This document shows, one piece after another, positions 34,304-42,431 of a stretch of DNA of 64,000 bases. The position numbers and the translations under genes were made by a program. Origin of the DNA: CAZUNO01 sp964621445 [NCBI: Candidatus Hadarchaeota archaeon] (GTDB lineage: Archaea > CAYQAE01 > CAYVLA01); the NCBI GenBank assembly GCA_964621445.1, contig CAZUNO010000016.1, positions 8,929-72,928 on the forward strand, in the 5' to 3' direction. The stretch's first letter is position 1; every line of letters starts with the position of its first letter. Under the pieces are notes generated by a model. That model saw nothing but the letters and a program-made list of their open reading frames with translations. It was not told the origin of the DNA and made no database searches.

Positions 34304-35293
34304 ATGGCGAAGATCTACTACGATGAAGAGGCTGACCTTTCATATCTGAAGGATGGAACGGTTGGAATAGTCGGCGGGGCCGGAATACAGGGTAGTGCCC
34401 ACTCGATGAATCTAAAGGACAGCGGAATCGACGTTGTGGTTAGCGAACTTCCTGGCAGCGAGTCCTGGAAAAAGGCCGAGGAGATGGGCTGGGATGTAAT
34501 GACCACAACCGAACTTTCGGAGTGCTCCGATGTCATTGCCCTGCTTACCCAGGATGATGTACAGCCGAAGGTGTATGAGAGCCAGATCGAGGAGAACCTG
34601 GAGTCTGGAAAGGCCCTGGTCTTTGCCCATGGATTCAACATTCACTATCACCAGATAATGCCCCCGGAGGACGTCGACGTGTTCATGATCGCTCCCAAGG
34701 GCCCGGGGTCATTGGTCCGTGACATGTACGAGCAGGGAAAGGGAGTGCCAGCCCTGGTGGCGGTTCACCAGGATGCTACCAGCAGCGCCCTTGATACGGC
34801 CCTGGCCTATGCAAAGGGCCTGGGCTGCACCAGAGCAGGAGTCCTGGAGACCACCTTCGCCGAGGAGACGGAGACCGACCTTTTCGGGGAGCAGACGGTT
34901 CTGTGTGGAGGGGTTTCCGAGCTGATAAAGGCCGGATTCGATACCCTGGTGGACGCCGGATACCAGCCCGAGTGCGCCTACCTCGAGGTTTGCCATGAGC
35001 TCAAATTGATCGTGGATATGATACATACGGATGGCATAACAGGTATGAGGAAAAGGGTCAGCGACACCGCGGAATACGGGGATATGACCAGGGGAAAGCG
35101 GGTTATAGACGACAGGGTGAGGCTGGAGATGTGCGAGATATTGAAGGAGGTTCAGAACGGCGAGTTTGCCAAGGAGTGGATCCTGGAAAACCAGGCCGGC
35201 CGACCATCCTTCAAGGCCCTCGAAAAAATGGAAGCGGAGCACCTAATAGAAAAGGTCGGTAAGCGCATCCGCTCCATGATGCCCTGGATGTAG
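34304..35293 (+). CDS. ilvC: Ketol-acid reductoisomerase
   Basis: A 329-residue class I KARI, the second step of valine and isoleucine synthesis, using NAD(P)H and Mg. It has the GGAGIQG dinucleotide motif (24-30), the GPG in [13 protein letters not shown], and the C-terminal knotted domain with the [13 protein letters not shown] helix. ATG 34304 is chosen over the upstream start at 34244, as it begins [12 protein letters not shown] as in the family; TTTTAAGT (34263-34270) is a TATA box with a short leader. The beta2-alphaB loop reads SELPGSES (residues 47-54) where NADPH enzymes have GLRPGSES; the loss of Arg and the new Glu suggest NADH use. Confidence 0.95.
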   Translation: MAKIYYDEEADLSYLKDGTVGIVGGAGIQGSAHSMNLKDSGIDVVVSELPGSESWKKAEEMGWDVMTTTELSECSDVIALLTQDDVQPKVYESQIEENLESGKALVFAHGFNIHYHQIMPPEDVDVFMIAPKGPGSLVRDMYEQGKGVPALVAVHQDATSSALDTALAYAKGLGCTRAGVLETTFAEETETDLFGEQTVLCGGVSELIKAGFDTLVDAGYQPECAYLEVCHELKLIVDMIHTDGITGMRKRVSDTAEYGDMTRGKRVIDDRVRLEMCEILKEVQNGEFAKEWILENQAGRPSFKALEKMEAEHLIEKVGKRIRSMMPWM

Positions 35294-35309
35294 AATATGG
35301 TCCTGCGCC

Positions 35310-35828
35310 CTAGGGTACGGGAGGGCGGGTGGATTCGGGTCCGCGCCCCATGGCAACGGTACCCGTTCTGGCCATCTCCCTGATCCCGTGGGGCCTAAGC
35401 AAATCGACCAATGCCTCGATCTTTTGCTGGCCTCCGGTTATCTGCATGGTAAGCGAGGTGGTGTTTACGTCCACGACCTTGGCCCGAAAGACATCGGCAT
35501 AGTTCATCAGCAGGAGCTTGTCCTGCTCCGATTTGGCGTTGACCTTGACCAGGCAGAGCTCTCTAATCACGCTGGTTTCCCGGTCAAGGTCCGAGACCTT
35601 AACCACGTCAAGCTGCTTGTTCAGCTGTTTCTCCACCTGCTCAAGCACGGAATCGTCTCCCCTGACTATGATGGTCATTCGGGAGATGTCCTCCTTTTCC
35701 GTGGTTCCAACCGCTATGGATTCGATGTTGAATCCCCTTCGGCTGAAAAGTCCGGCTATTCGGTGTAGTACCCCTGGCTTGTTCTCAACCAGGGCAGCTA
35801 TGATATGGGGACGTATCACTTCAATCAC
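35310..35828 (-). CDS. ilvN: Acetolactate synthase small (regulatory) subunit
   Basis: A 172-residue IlvN/IlvH. The ACT domain is at the start (ALVENKPGVLHRIAGLFSRRG, FNIESIAVG), followed by the C-terminal regulatory domain. It binds the end-product valine and activates the large subunit. Its start overlaps the ilvB stop by 8 bases (35821-35828), so it is coupled to ilvB. The tail end has a proline-rich stretch, TRPPVP, of no known function. Confidence 0.93.
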   Translation of the reverse strand: MIEVIRPHIIAALVENKPGVLHRIAGLFSRRGFNIESIAVGTTEKEDISRMTIIVRGDDSVLEQVEKQLNKQLDVVKVSDLDRETSVIRELCLVKVNAKSEQDKLLLMNYADVFRAKVVDVNTTSLTMQITGGQQKIEALVDLLRPHGIREMARTGTVAMGRGPESTRPPVP

Positions 35829-37581
35829 CTCTGAATCTGAAGCTTTCTCGTTTGCACTTCTCGGATAGCAGCATGTCGTCTATGCGACCGCCCGCCGGTA
35901 CCATGGGTAGCACGTTCTCCTCTTTCTCTATCTTTATGTCCACCACGGTAACCACATCGCTGGAGAAGGCCTCATCGAGGGCGGGCCCCACATCTCCCGG
36001 CCTGGTGACCTTTATACCGTTCGCCCCGTAGGCCTGGGCCAGCTTGGCGAAGTCGGGAACTTCGGGAACGGCTTTTCCCTTTCCAACCCCGGCATGATCC
36101 AGAAGAGTGGCCGATGCCCTCTGATCATAGAACAGGTCCTGCCACTGATAGACCATTCCCAAGGTCCGGTTGTCCAGGAGGCAGATCACTATGGGTATGT
36201 CCTCGATAACGCAGGTCGCCAGTTCCTGTAACACCATCTGGAAGCTTCCATCCCCGGCCAGGTCCACGACATTGAGGTCCGGACGGGCCACCTTGGCTCC
36301 TATGGATGCCGGGAAACCGAATCCCATGGTGCCCAGACCACCGGAGGATATCCAGCGATTGGGCTTGTCTAGCTTGAGGAAATGCGCTCCCCACATCTGG
36401 CACTGACCCACCTCGGTGACCACGATGGTATCGTCATCTATGATCCTGTTAAGCTCCTTCATGATCTTCTGGGGCTTGATCGGAACCTCGTCGTACTCGC
36501 CCTCCAGGCAGGAGTCACACTCGCGGATGAACTCCTTGACCTTCTCCCCATAGGCCGTCTTTTTCTTTCCATGGTCGATCCTTGAGATATCGGCGTTGAG
36601 CTCGGACAGTACCTGTCTGGCATCGCCCACTATGGGAATATGGGTCTCTATGTTCTTGCCTATCTCCGCCGCGTCGATGTCGATGTGTATTAACTTTGCG
36701 TTGGTGCAGAAAGTTGATGTATCCCCGGTAACCCGGTCCGAGAACCTCATGCCCACTGCAACTATCACGTCAGCGTCGCTGAGTATGTCGTTGGCGACCT
36801 TTCTACCGTGCATGCCCACCATGCCCAGGGCCAAAGGGTGGCTGTCTGGGAACGATCCCTTGCCCATGAGGGTGACCGCCACCGGTATCATCAGGGATTC
36901 GGAGAGCTTCACCAGCTCCTCCCCGGCATTGGAGGCAATCACGCCCCCGCCGGAGATTATTATCGGTCTCTCCGCGTTAGCCAGCATCTTGGCGGCCTTC
37001 TTTATCTGGTTTGGGTGTCCCTTTGGGCTGGGCCGGTGACCCAGAATCTCGACGTCACGTTTGTACTCGAAATCGATCTCCTCTTGCTGGGTGTCCTTGG
37101 GCAGGTCTATGTGGACCGGGCCCTTGCGACCGCTGGTGGCTATTATGAAGGACCTCCTGACGGTTTCAGGTATCTCCTTCCCGCTGTTCACCATGAAGTT
37201 GTACTTGGTTATGGGCATGAATATGCCGACGGTGTCGGCCTCCTGGAAGGAGTCGTTCCCTATCATGCCCGTGGGCACTTGCCCGGTGACCGCTATTACC
37301 GGTATCGAGTCATAGAAGGCGTTGGCAATACCCGTGGTCAGGTTGGTGGCGCCCGGGCCAGAGGTCGCGAAACAGACCCCGACCTTGCCGCTTGCTCGGG
37401 AGTAGCCGTCGGCGGCGTGGGATGCAGCCTGCTCGTGGCGTACCAATACGTGCCTGATGTCGGATTCATATAGTTTGTCGTACACATCGATCATGGCACC
37501 ACCTGGGATGCCAAAGACGTGTTCCACTTCTTCCTTCTCCAGGGCCCTTATCAGGGCCTGTGCTCCAGGCATTCTAGGCAT
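35821..37581 (-). CDS. ilvB: Acetolactate synthase large subunit
   Basis: A 586-residue thiamine-diphosphate enzyme making acetolactate and acetohydroxybutyrate. It has the catalytic Glu in RHEQAASHAADGYSRA, the ThDP-binding GDGSFQM and NRTLGMVYQWQDLF, and the central FAD-binding domain. It starts at ATG 37581; its first 8 bases overlap the end of the leuA/cimA gene. It is a full-length, typical archaeal/bacterial IlvB. Confidence 0.95.
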   Translation of the reverse strand: MPRMPGAQALIRALEKEEVEHVFGIPGGAMIDVYDKLYESDIRHVLVRHEQAASHAADGYSRASGKVGVCFATSGPGATNLTTGIANAFYDSIPVIAVTGQVPTGMIGNDSFQEADTVGIFMPITKYNFMVNSGKEIPETVRRSFIIATSGRKGPVHIDLPKDTQQEEIDFEYKRDVEILGHRPSPKGHPNQIKKAAKMLANAERPIIISGGGVIASNAGEELVKLSESLMIPVAVTLMGKGSFPDSHPLALGMVGMHGRKVANDILSDADVIVAVGMRFSDRVTGDTSTFCTNAKLIHIDIDAAEIGKNIETHIPIVGDARQVLSELNADISRIDHGKKKTAYGEKVKEFIRECDSCLEGEYDEVPIKPQKIMKELNRIIDDDTIVVTEVGQCQMWGAHFLKLDKPNRWISSGGLGTMGFGFPASIGAKVARPDLNVVDLAGDGSFQMVLQELATCVIEDIPIVICLLDNRTLGMVYQWQDLFYDQRASATLLDHAGVGKGKAVPEVPDFAKLAQAYGANGIKVTRPGDVGPALDEAFSSDVVTVVDIKIEKEENVLPMVPAGGRIDDMLLSEKCKRESFRFRGD

Positions 37582-39199
37582 CTCTTTTTCCTCCTTTTCG
37601 CTTCTCCGTATGGAAAAGCCTGTTGATGGCCTCTATCATGGCCTCAACGCTTGCCATTACTATGTCTGTGCTAACTCCTCTAGCCGTTGTCAGGTTTCCC
37701 TGTTCATCTTGGACCTTAACTGTAACCTCGGCGACGGCATCGCTGCCTCCGGTTATGGCCTCCAGCCGGTACTCCATGAGTTCGACCTTGGCCGACTCTC
37801 TCACCACGTTCTTTATGGTCTTGATAGCGGCATCCACCGGGCCGTCACCTATGTTGGAGCCGGATACCGGTTTCCCATGGAGGTTTAGCGACAGGGAGGC
37901 GGTGGGGATGGTTCGATCCCCGGTAACCACGGTTAGATTGCCGAGCTCCAGGGCACGTTTCTCCTCCGGTACCCTGCCTATAACCGCTTCGGCGATGGCC
38001 ATTAGATCGGCCTCGGTGATCTTCTTACCCATGTCACCTATTTTCTTGACCCTGCGGGAGATCTCGGAGATCTGCTTCTCGTCGCCATATATGCCCAGTT
38101 CCCTTAATTTTGCAGATATGGCATGAACGCCGGTATGCTTTCCCAGCACTATCCTCCGTTTGCTTCCAACCGTCTCGGGAGTGAGGGCCTCGTATGTGGA
38201 GGCCGAGCCGAGTATTCCGTGGACGTGTATGCCGGATTCGTGGGCAAATGCGTTTTCCCCCACGATTGCCTTGTTGGGCTGGACGGGGACCCCAGTAAGG
38301 CGGGATACCAACTGGGAGGTGGGGCATATCCTCTCGGTCACCACCCCGGTAGTGATGCCATAAAAGGAGTGAAGGGACATGACAACCTCCTCCAGAGAGG
38401 CATTGCCCGCCCTCTCTCCCAGCCCATTGACGGTAACGTGCGCCTGCTGGCCTCCGTTCTCGATGGAGACCACGGTATTGGCAACCGCTAGGCCGAAGTC
38501 GTTATGGCAATGGACCGAGATGGGTATGCTGATCTCGTGGTTCAGACTTTCCACCAAACTGCCCATGGACCTGGGTATCATGACCCCGACCGTGTCGGGA
38601 ACGTTAATCCTGTCAGCGCCCGACTCCTCTGCGGTCTTGAATACCCTGATCAGAAATTCGATCCCGGTTCTGGTGGCGTCCTCTGCAGAGAATTCCACGG
38701 TCACCCCATGGTCCTTGGCATAGGCAATGCCGTTTCCTGCCTTCTCTAGGGCCTCCTCCCTGGTCATCTTAAGCTTGTGCTTTAGATGAATATCCGAGGT
38801 AGCTATGAAGGAGTGGATACAGTCAACGCCGGCGTCCAGGCCGAGATCTATATCCTTGGTGCTCGATCTGGCCAACGCACACACCTCGGATTTCAGGCCC
38901 AGGGATGATATCTCCCTGAAGGCCTCCAACTCTCCCTCCGAGGTTGCCGGAAACCCGGCCTCTATGGTATCCACCCCAAGCTCATCTAGAGCGGTGGCAA
39001 TTCTGATCTTCTCATCCACAGTGAGGGAAACGCCGGGCGTTTGCTCGCCGTCCCTCAGTGTAGTGTCGAATATCCTTACTCTCTCCGGGAGCTTGACGCC
39101 CTGGAGAGACCTTTCGTCATAATCAGAGACGTAGAACCCCGTCCCTCCGCATATTTCATCAATCCTTTGGCAGCCCGCTTTAACCCCGGTAAACGCCAT
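37574..39199 (-). CDS. 2-isopropylmalate/(R)-citramalate synthase family protein
   Basis: A 541-residue condensing enzyme: RIFDTTLRDGEQTPGVSL, the metal ligands VHCHNDFGLAVAN, the NAFAHESGIHVHG motif and a C-terminal LeuA-type allosteric domain (NLTVVTGDRTIPTASL). In archaea close paralogues make isopropylmalate, citramalate or homocitrate, and the sequence does not separate them here. Being in an operon with ilvB and ilvN fits either LeuA or CimA. The only in-frame start before the conserved region is ATG 39199, which adds about 36 residues; it begins 2-10 bases after the SRP RNA, an unusual junction. Confidence 0.82.
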   Translation of the reverse strand: MAFTGVKAGCQRIDEICGGTGFYVSDYDERSLQGVKLPERVRIFDTTLRDGEQTPGVSLTVDEKIRIATALDELGVDTIEAGFPATSEGELEAFREISSLGLKSEVCALARSSTKDIDLGLDAGVDCIHSFIATSDIHLKHKLKMTREEALEKAGNGIAYAKDHGVTVEFSAEDATRTGIEFLIRVFKTAEESGADRINVPDTVGVMIPRSMGSLVESLNHEISIPISVHCHNDFGLAVANTVVSIENGGQQAHVTVNGLGERAGNASLEEVVMSLHSFYGITTGVVTERICPTSQLVSRLTGVPVQPNKAIVGENAFAHESGIHVHGILGSASTYEALTPETVGSKRRIVLGKHTGVHAISAKLRELGIYGDEKQISEISRRVKKIGDMGKKITEADLMAIAEAVIGRVPEEKRALELGNLTVVTGDRTIPTASLSLNLHGKPVSGSNIGDGPVDAAIKTIKNVVRESAKVELMEYRLEAITGGSDAVAEVTVKVQDEQGNLTTARGVSTDIVMASVEAMIEAINRLFHTEKRKGGKRDA

Positions 39200-39204
39200 T
39201 GGTG

Positions 39205-39500
39205 GGTTCGTCGTGGCAGACGGGTTGACCGGTCCTTACCTCGTCTCCGTGACCCTTCAAGCGCCAAACGTCCTTCCTACCACTGCTCCGTTCCCGGCCT
39301 GGTGGGGTTCGGAAAGCTAGGATGGTTACAGCCTCCTTCCGGAGACGGCTCCACCTCCGCCAGCCCTGAAGGACGGAGAGTCAACGTTCGGGACTCGGGC
39401 CCTATCTACCACTGCCGAACCGCCCAAGGGTTTCGACCCCGCTTATAGGCGATTTCGGGCTACAGGAGACGCCTAGCCTCCCGCCTAGTCTACTGGGTTT
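39205..39500 (-). ncRNA. ffs: Archaeal signal recognition particle (7S) RNA
   Basis: Reading the minus strand, the 5' domain GGAGGCTAGGCGTCTCC, TGTAGCCCGAAA, GGTCGAAACCCTTGGGCGG matches the archaeal SRP helices 2-4. The helix-8 SRP54 site is intact: CACCAGGCCGGGAACGGAGC with AGCAG and TGGTAGG, around 39275-39305, with a GGAA tetraloop and the asymmetric AGCAG loop. GTCTCCGGAAGGAGGC (about 39328-39343) fits helix 6. The 5' TAGGCGGG can pair with 3' CCCGTCTG (about 39217-39224), giving helix 5/1 closure. Ends are approximate. SRP RNA carries SRP19/SRP54 for membrane targeting of nascent proteins. Confidence 0.9.
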
Positions 39501-39525
39501 GGCCGCTGGCTGCCTCTGTCTTCGG

Positions 39526-39590
39526 CTCGGCAGCCGTGATCGGCTTCCGTGCCGAGGGACCTACATGAATAATCGGGCTATTAAGTCTTA
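39526..39590 (-). promoter_or_regulatory. TATA box and 5' hairpin upstream of the SRP RNA
   Basis: On the minus strand, GACTTAATAG (about 39577-39586) is a TATA-like box. A start 25 bases on would fall near 39557, exactly where a perfect 7-bp hairpin begins (CTCGGCA...TGCCGAG, 39526-39556, with inner GCCG-ATCA-CGGC). This lies about 30 bases outside the predicted mature SRP RNA, so it may be a processed 5' leader or a separate structure. Confidence 0.5.
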
Positions 39591-39621
39591 CTTGAAACCG
39601 GGGCGTGGCCTTGCCCGTGGC

Positions 39622-40704
39622 TCAGGACTGCACGGTGAGATTTCCAACCTCTCGCAGGTCCAGTACCTCGGCGACGATGAACACTTTCCGGGTTCGGTTA
39701 ACGCTGAACCTGATTCTAGTTGAGGGCAAATCCTGGGGTATGGTGAGCGAGGAGGTATTGATGACCTCGGATCCCTCGATGGTTTTTCCCGCTACTTTGA
39801 AGGGATAGGTATCGCTCCCGAACACCGATACCTCCAGGGGCGGCCCATCCGGCGACCCTGAATAAAAGCTGACGTTCGTGCCGAATGAGGCCCAGACCTC
39901 CAGGAATGCGGTTTCACCTGGATTCACGGTGTTGTTCAGGACGCGAAGGTTGAAGTATGATCTCTGAAGCACGTCACGACCAAAGGCAGGCGTAAAATAG
40001 GTCTCGATAAAGGCAGCGGAGACCAACATGATTATGACCACCAGGAAGATGGACCATGCCCTCCTGGACCTCAGTATATTTCCCGCCCGTCGGTGAAAAC
40101 TGTCCAGATCCCCCTTCTCAAGGAGATGATTTAGATTCACGGCGTGGGCATATCCCAGCGTGGCAGCCAGGACTACGGCGGGCAGTTCCAGGATTCCATG
40201 GGGCAGGATATATGCAAGGTATATCCAGATGGCCCTTATGTCCAGACCCTGACCGGTGGAGAATAATCCCAGAACCAGGCCATTCATGAACACCACCGCC
40301 AGGGGTAATAGAAAGATGATCAGGGAACGTTCCTTATAGGTTTGGTTGCCCTCGCCCAATAGCCTGTGTATGAGGTCGGTAAACCTCCCGGTGCTGGCCG
40401 GGGTTTGATCCGAGCCCATTGCCCAGCGAACAAGGGCTACCCCGCCAAAGGCGGCGACAAGGGACACGAAGGTATTATTGACTAGCAGGTACATCGCCGT
40501 GACCGCCTCCTCGGTTCCCATGACCGGGGTGAGCGGTCCCTGTATGATTTCCAGGGGCTTGGAGATCCTAAAGTAGAGAGCATCCTGAAGCAGGGCTAGC
40601 AGGGGCTTGAATACCAGGTTGAGGGTCAGGCCGATGATAAGCCCGAGGGCTACGGCGATAAGGAAAACTCTCGCTGGTCGTATGTAACGGCTAATCTGGG
40701 TCAC
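39622..40704 (-). CDS. SpoIIM-like (DUF95) membrane protein with beta-rich tail
   Basis: A 360-residue protein with several membrane segments in its first 250 residues and the SpoIIM signature YILPHGILELPAVVLAATLG. The closing 100 residues, after a last helix, are a beta-rich domain (RSYFNLRVLNNTVNPGETAFLEV), probably outside the membrane. SpoIIM-family proteins are involved in membrane remodelling in sporulating bacteria, but archaeal members have unknown jobs. It is separated from the SRP RNA by the promoter/hairpin region. Confidence 0.72.
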   Translation of the reverse strand: MTQISRYIRPARVFLIAVALGLIIGLTLNLVFKPLLALLQDALYFRISKPLEIIQGPLTPVMGTEEAVTAMYLLVNNTFVSLVAAFGGVALVRWAMGSDQTPASTGRFTDLIHRLLGEGNQTYKERSLIIFLLPLAVVFMNGLVLGLFSTGQGLDIRAIWIYLAYILPHGILELPAVVLAATLGYAHAVNLNHLLEKGDLDSFHRRAGNILRSRRAWSIFLVVIIMLVSAAFIETYFTPAFGRDVLQRSYFNLRVLNNTVNPGETAFLEVWASFGTNVSFYSGSPDGPPLEVSVFGSDTYPFKVAGKTIEGSEVINTSSLTIPQDLPSTRIRFSVNRTRKVFIVAEVLDLREVGNLTVQS

Positions 40705-40733
40705 ATATATTCACTGCTTAGGTGATGTTGGCG

Positions 40734-41750
40734 CTAATTGTCGATGCCTTTTTGCTCCAGCTCACGTTTAAGGGTATCGGAAAAGGCCTTGGACGCATCC
40801 TCGAATTCGTTGGAAACCTCGATACTCTTCATCTTCTCTTCAATCTCGGAGGTGTCCTCCGCTATGTCCTTCAGGTGTTCCAGAATTTCCCAGGCGACGA
40901 AGGTGCGGTTCTTCTCAATGTCGTCCTCGACTTCCTTCATATAGTATTCGAGCGATTGTTCGTTATTACCCATCTTCTGGTAGCATTCCGCCGCATTTCT
41001 ATATCCGTAGGCTGGCTCGTTGGCGTACTCTGCGTCCTTGAGAAATGCATCGGCCCCTTTCTCTACGTCGCCGGCGCGGACAAATGCCTGCCCGGCCCTT
41101 GAAAATCCATCGGAGTATTCCACATGGGCCCTGTCGGTTTCGGCCTCCGCGTGTTTCAGAAAGTACTCTGCGGATTTCTGGTAGTCCTCGAGCCTGAGGT
41201 AGTTCTCGGCCACCTTCCCGTAGTCCCTAGCTACCCTTATTAGGTGTTTTTTCTTCTCACTTATCTTCGTCGAGCTAAGATAATCATCAATCGCCTTCTG
41301 ATATTCCTTGGCCCTTTCGAAAGCATCCGCGGCCGCTGCATACATATCGCATGCCCGGGTCGTTCGTCTATCATCCTTGGCCTTCTCACCGGCGTTGTGG
41401 TAGTTCTCTCCGGCCTTGGCGTAGTGTTTCTCGGCCTCTTCGGGCATTTTCTCCGCCGCTACCCGATAGCCGTCACCTGCAATGGAGTACCTGGGCACCC
41501 TCTCGGCCGCTTTGGCGTAGTTTAGGGAGTGGGTAACGAAATTATCCGTATCTCCCGTCTCCTTGAACAATGCAGCAGCCCTTCTATACCCGTACATTGC
41601 GTTTTTCGGGTTGTCCTCCTGGTGCTGCTGTGCGAACTCCACCCACTTGGGCGCAGCTTCCTTTGGGGGAAGGCCTGCCGTTTTCCTTTCATATTTCTCC
41701 AGGCTTGGCTTGCTCGACAAAGCGGACTTGATTCCCGATAGAATTCCCAT
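40734..41750 (-). CDS. SNAP-like TPR protein
   Basis: A 338-residue all-helical protein with TPR-like repeats over nearly all its length, such as YGYRRAAALFKETGD, HYAKAGENYHNAGEKA and YAAAADAFERAKEYQKAIDDY. Their register is like that of the eukaryotic alpha-SNAP family. The ATG at 41750 is preferred to the frame's first ATG at 41768: GGAG lies just upstream, and the preceding gene ends 2 bases away. The C-terminal 60 residues are acidic. SNAP-like proteins have been noted in some archaea; function here is not shown. It is coupled to the 135-residue gene before it. Confidence 0.62.
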   Translation of the reverse strand: MGILSGIKSALSSKPSLEKYERKTAGLPPKEAAPKWVEFAQQHQEDNPKNAMYGYRRAAALFKETGDTDNFVTHSLNYAKAAERVPRYSIAGDGYRVAAEKMPEEAEKHYAKAGENYHNAGEKAKDDRRTTRACDMYAAAADAFERAKEYQKAIDDYLSSTKISEKKKHLIRVARDYGKVAENYLRLEDYQKSAEYFLKHAEAETDRAHVEYSDGFSRAGQAFVRAGDVEKGADAFLKDAEYANEPAYGYRNAAECYQKMGNNEQSLEYYMKEVEDDIEKNRTFVAWEILEHLKDIAEDTSEIEEKMKSIEVSNEFEDASKAFSDTLKRELEQKGIDN

Positions 41751-41752
41751 GT

Positions 41753-42160
41753 TCAGATCTCCTCCCATATATCTTCTTTCAGAAAGGCCGGAAGATCCTC
41801 GACAATTTTAGCATCTGCAACCAGTTGGGCCCTATCCTTGGAGACCTTGTCGTAGACGGACCGGGACTTACTGATAACCTCATCTCGTCCGAATACGTAA
41901 CCCAGACTGTCAACGATGGCCTTGGTCAGGCTGTTGAAGCCGTTTTTCATGACTTCCACATCGGCTGACATGTCCTGGGCAACCAACTCTCCATTCTTGA
42001 CCTCAACCGCCTCCAGGAATCTATGATCTTCTCTGGTGCTTTGGAGCGCTGGCTGGACCAAAACGTCTATTGCTTGCTCACCAATTTTTCCCGAGTAGTT
42101 GGACATGGTCTCGTTCAAAACCGACGAGTAGAAATCGATAATTTCGTCCGTAACTGCCAA
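41753..42160 (-). CDS. 135-residue protein upstream of the SNAP-like gene
   Basis: A mainly helical protein with no membrane segment and no recognised family; blocks such as GKIGEQAIDVLVQPALQS and GFNSLTKAIVDSLGYVFGRDE suggest an amphipathic helical bundle. GGAGG sits 6 bases before the second TTG (42160), so that is preferred to the first TTG at 42166. It is followed after 2 bases by the SNAP-like gene and is probably its co-expressed partner. Confidence 0.55.
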   Translation of the reverse strand: MAVTDEIIDFYSSVLNETMSNYSGKIGEQAIDVLVQPALQSTREDHRFLEAVEVKNGELVAQDMSADVEVMKNGFNSLTKAIVDSLGYVFGRDEVISKSRSVYDKVSKDRAQLVADAKIVEDLPAFLKEDIWEEI

Positions 42161-42431
42161 ATACAATCCTCCTTTGAGGTTTCCGCGTCCCGAAACTCTC
42201 CTAAGCTTGCCCCGAGGTCGGAACCTTCACAGTGGACCTATTATAGCCGCCCCTTTCGACTGATAAATGTGTTTTTGATGAGACCCTTACTGCGGGATAA
42301 TTAATCCTATGAGGAGCCACATTCCGTTTTCGGGTCCATCAGGAGCCCCTGATTTGCTAGAGGGCGGTAAGGAAGTCGGTTAGACTTTTTAAGAGAGCCC
42401 CCGCTAAATGAAGAAACCAGGGGATTTCTGA

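Noticed and set aside
39205-39500. RNase P RNA as an alternative identity
   Set aside because: The helix-8 GGAA loop with AGCAG, and the 5' domain, are SRP-specific; the conserved RNase P blocks were not seen.
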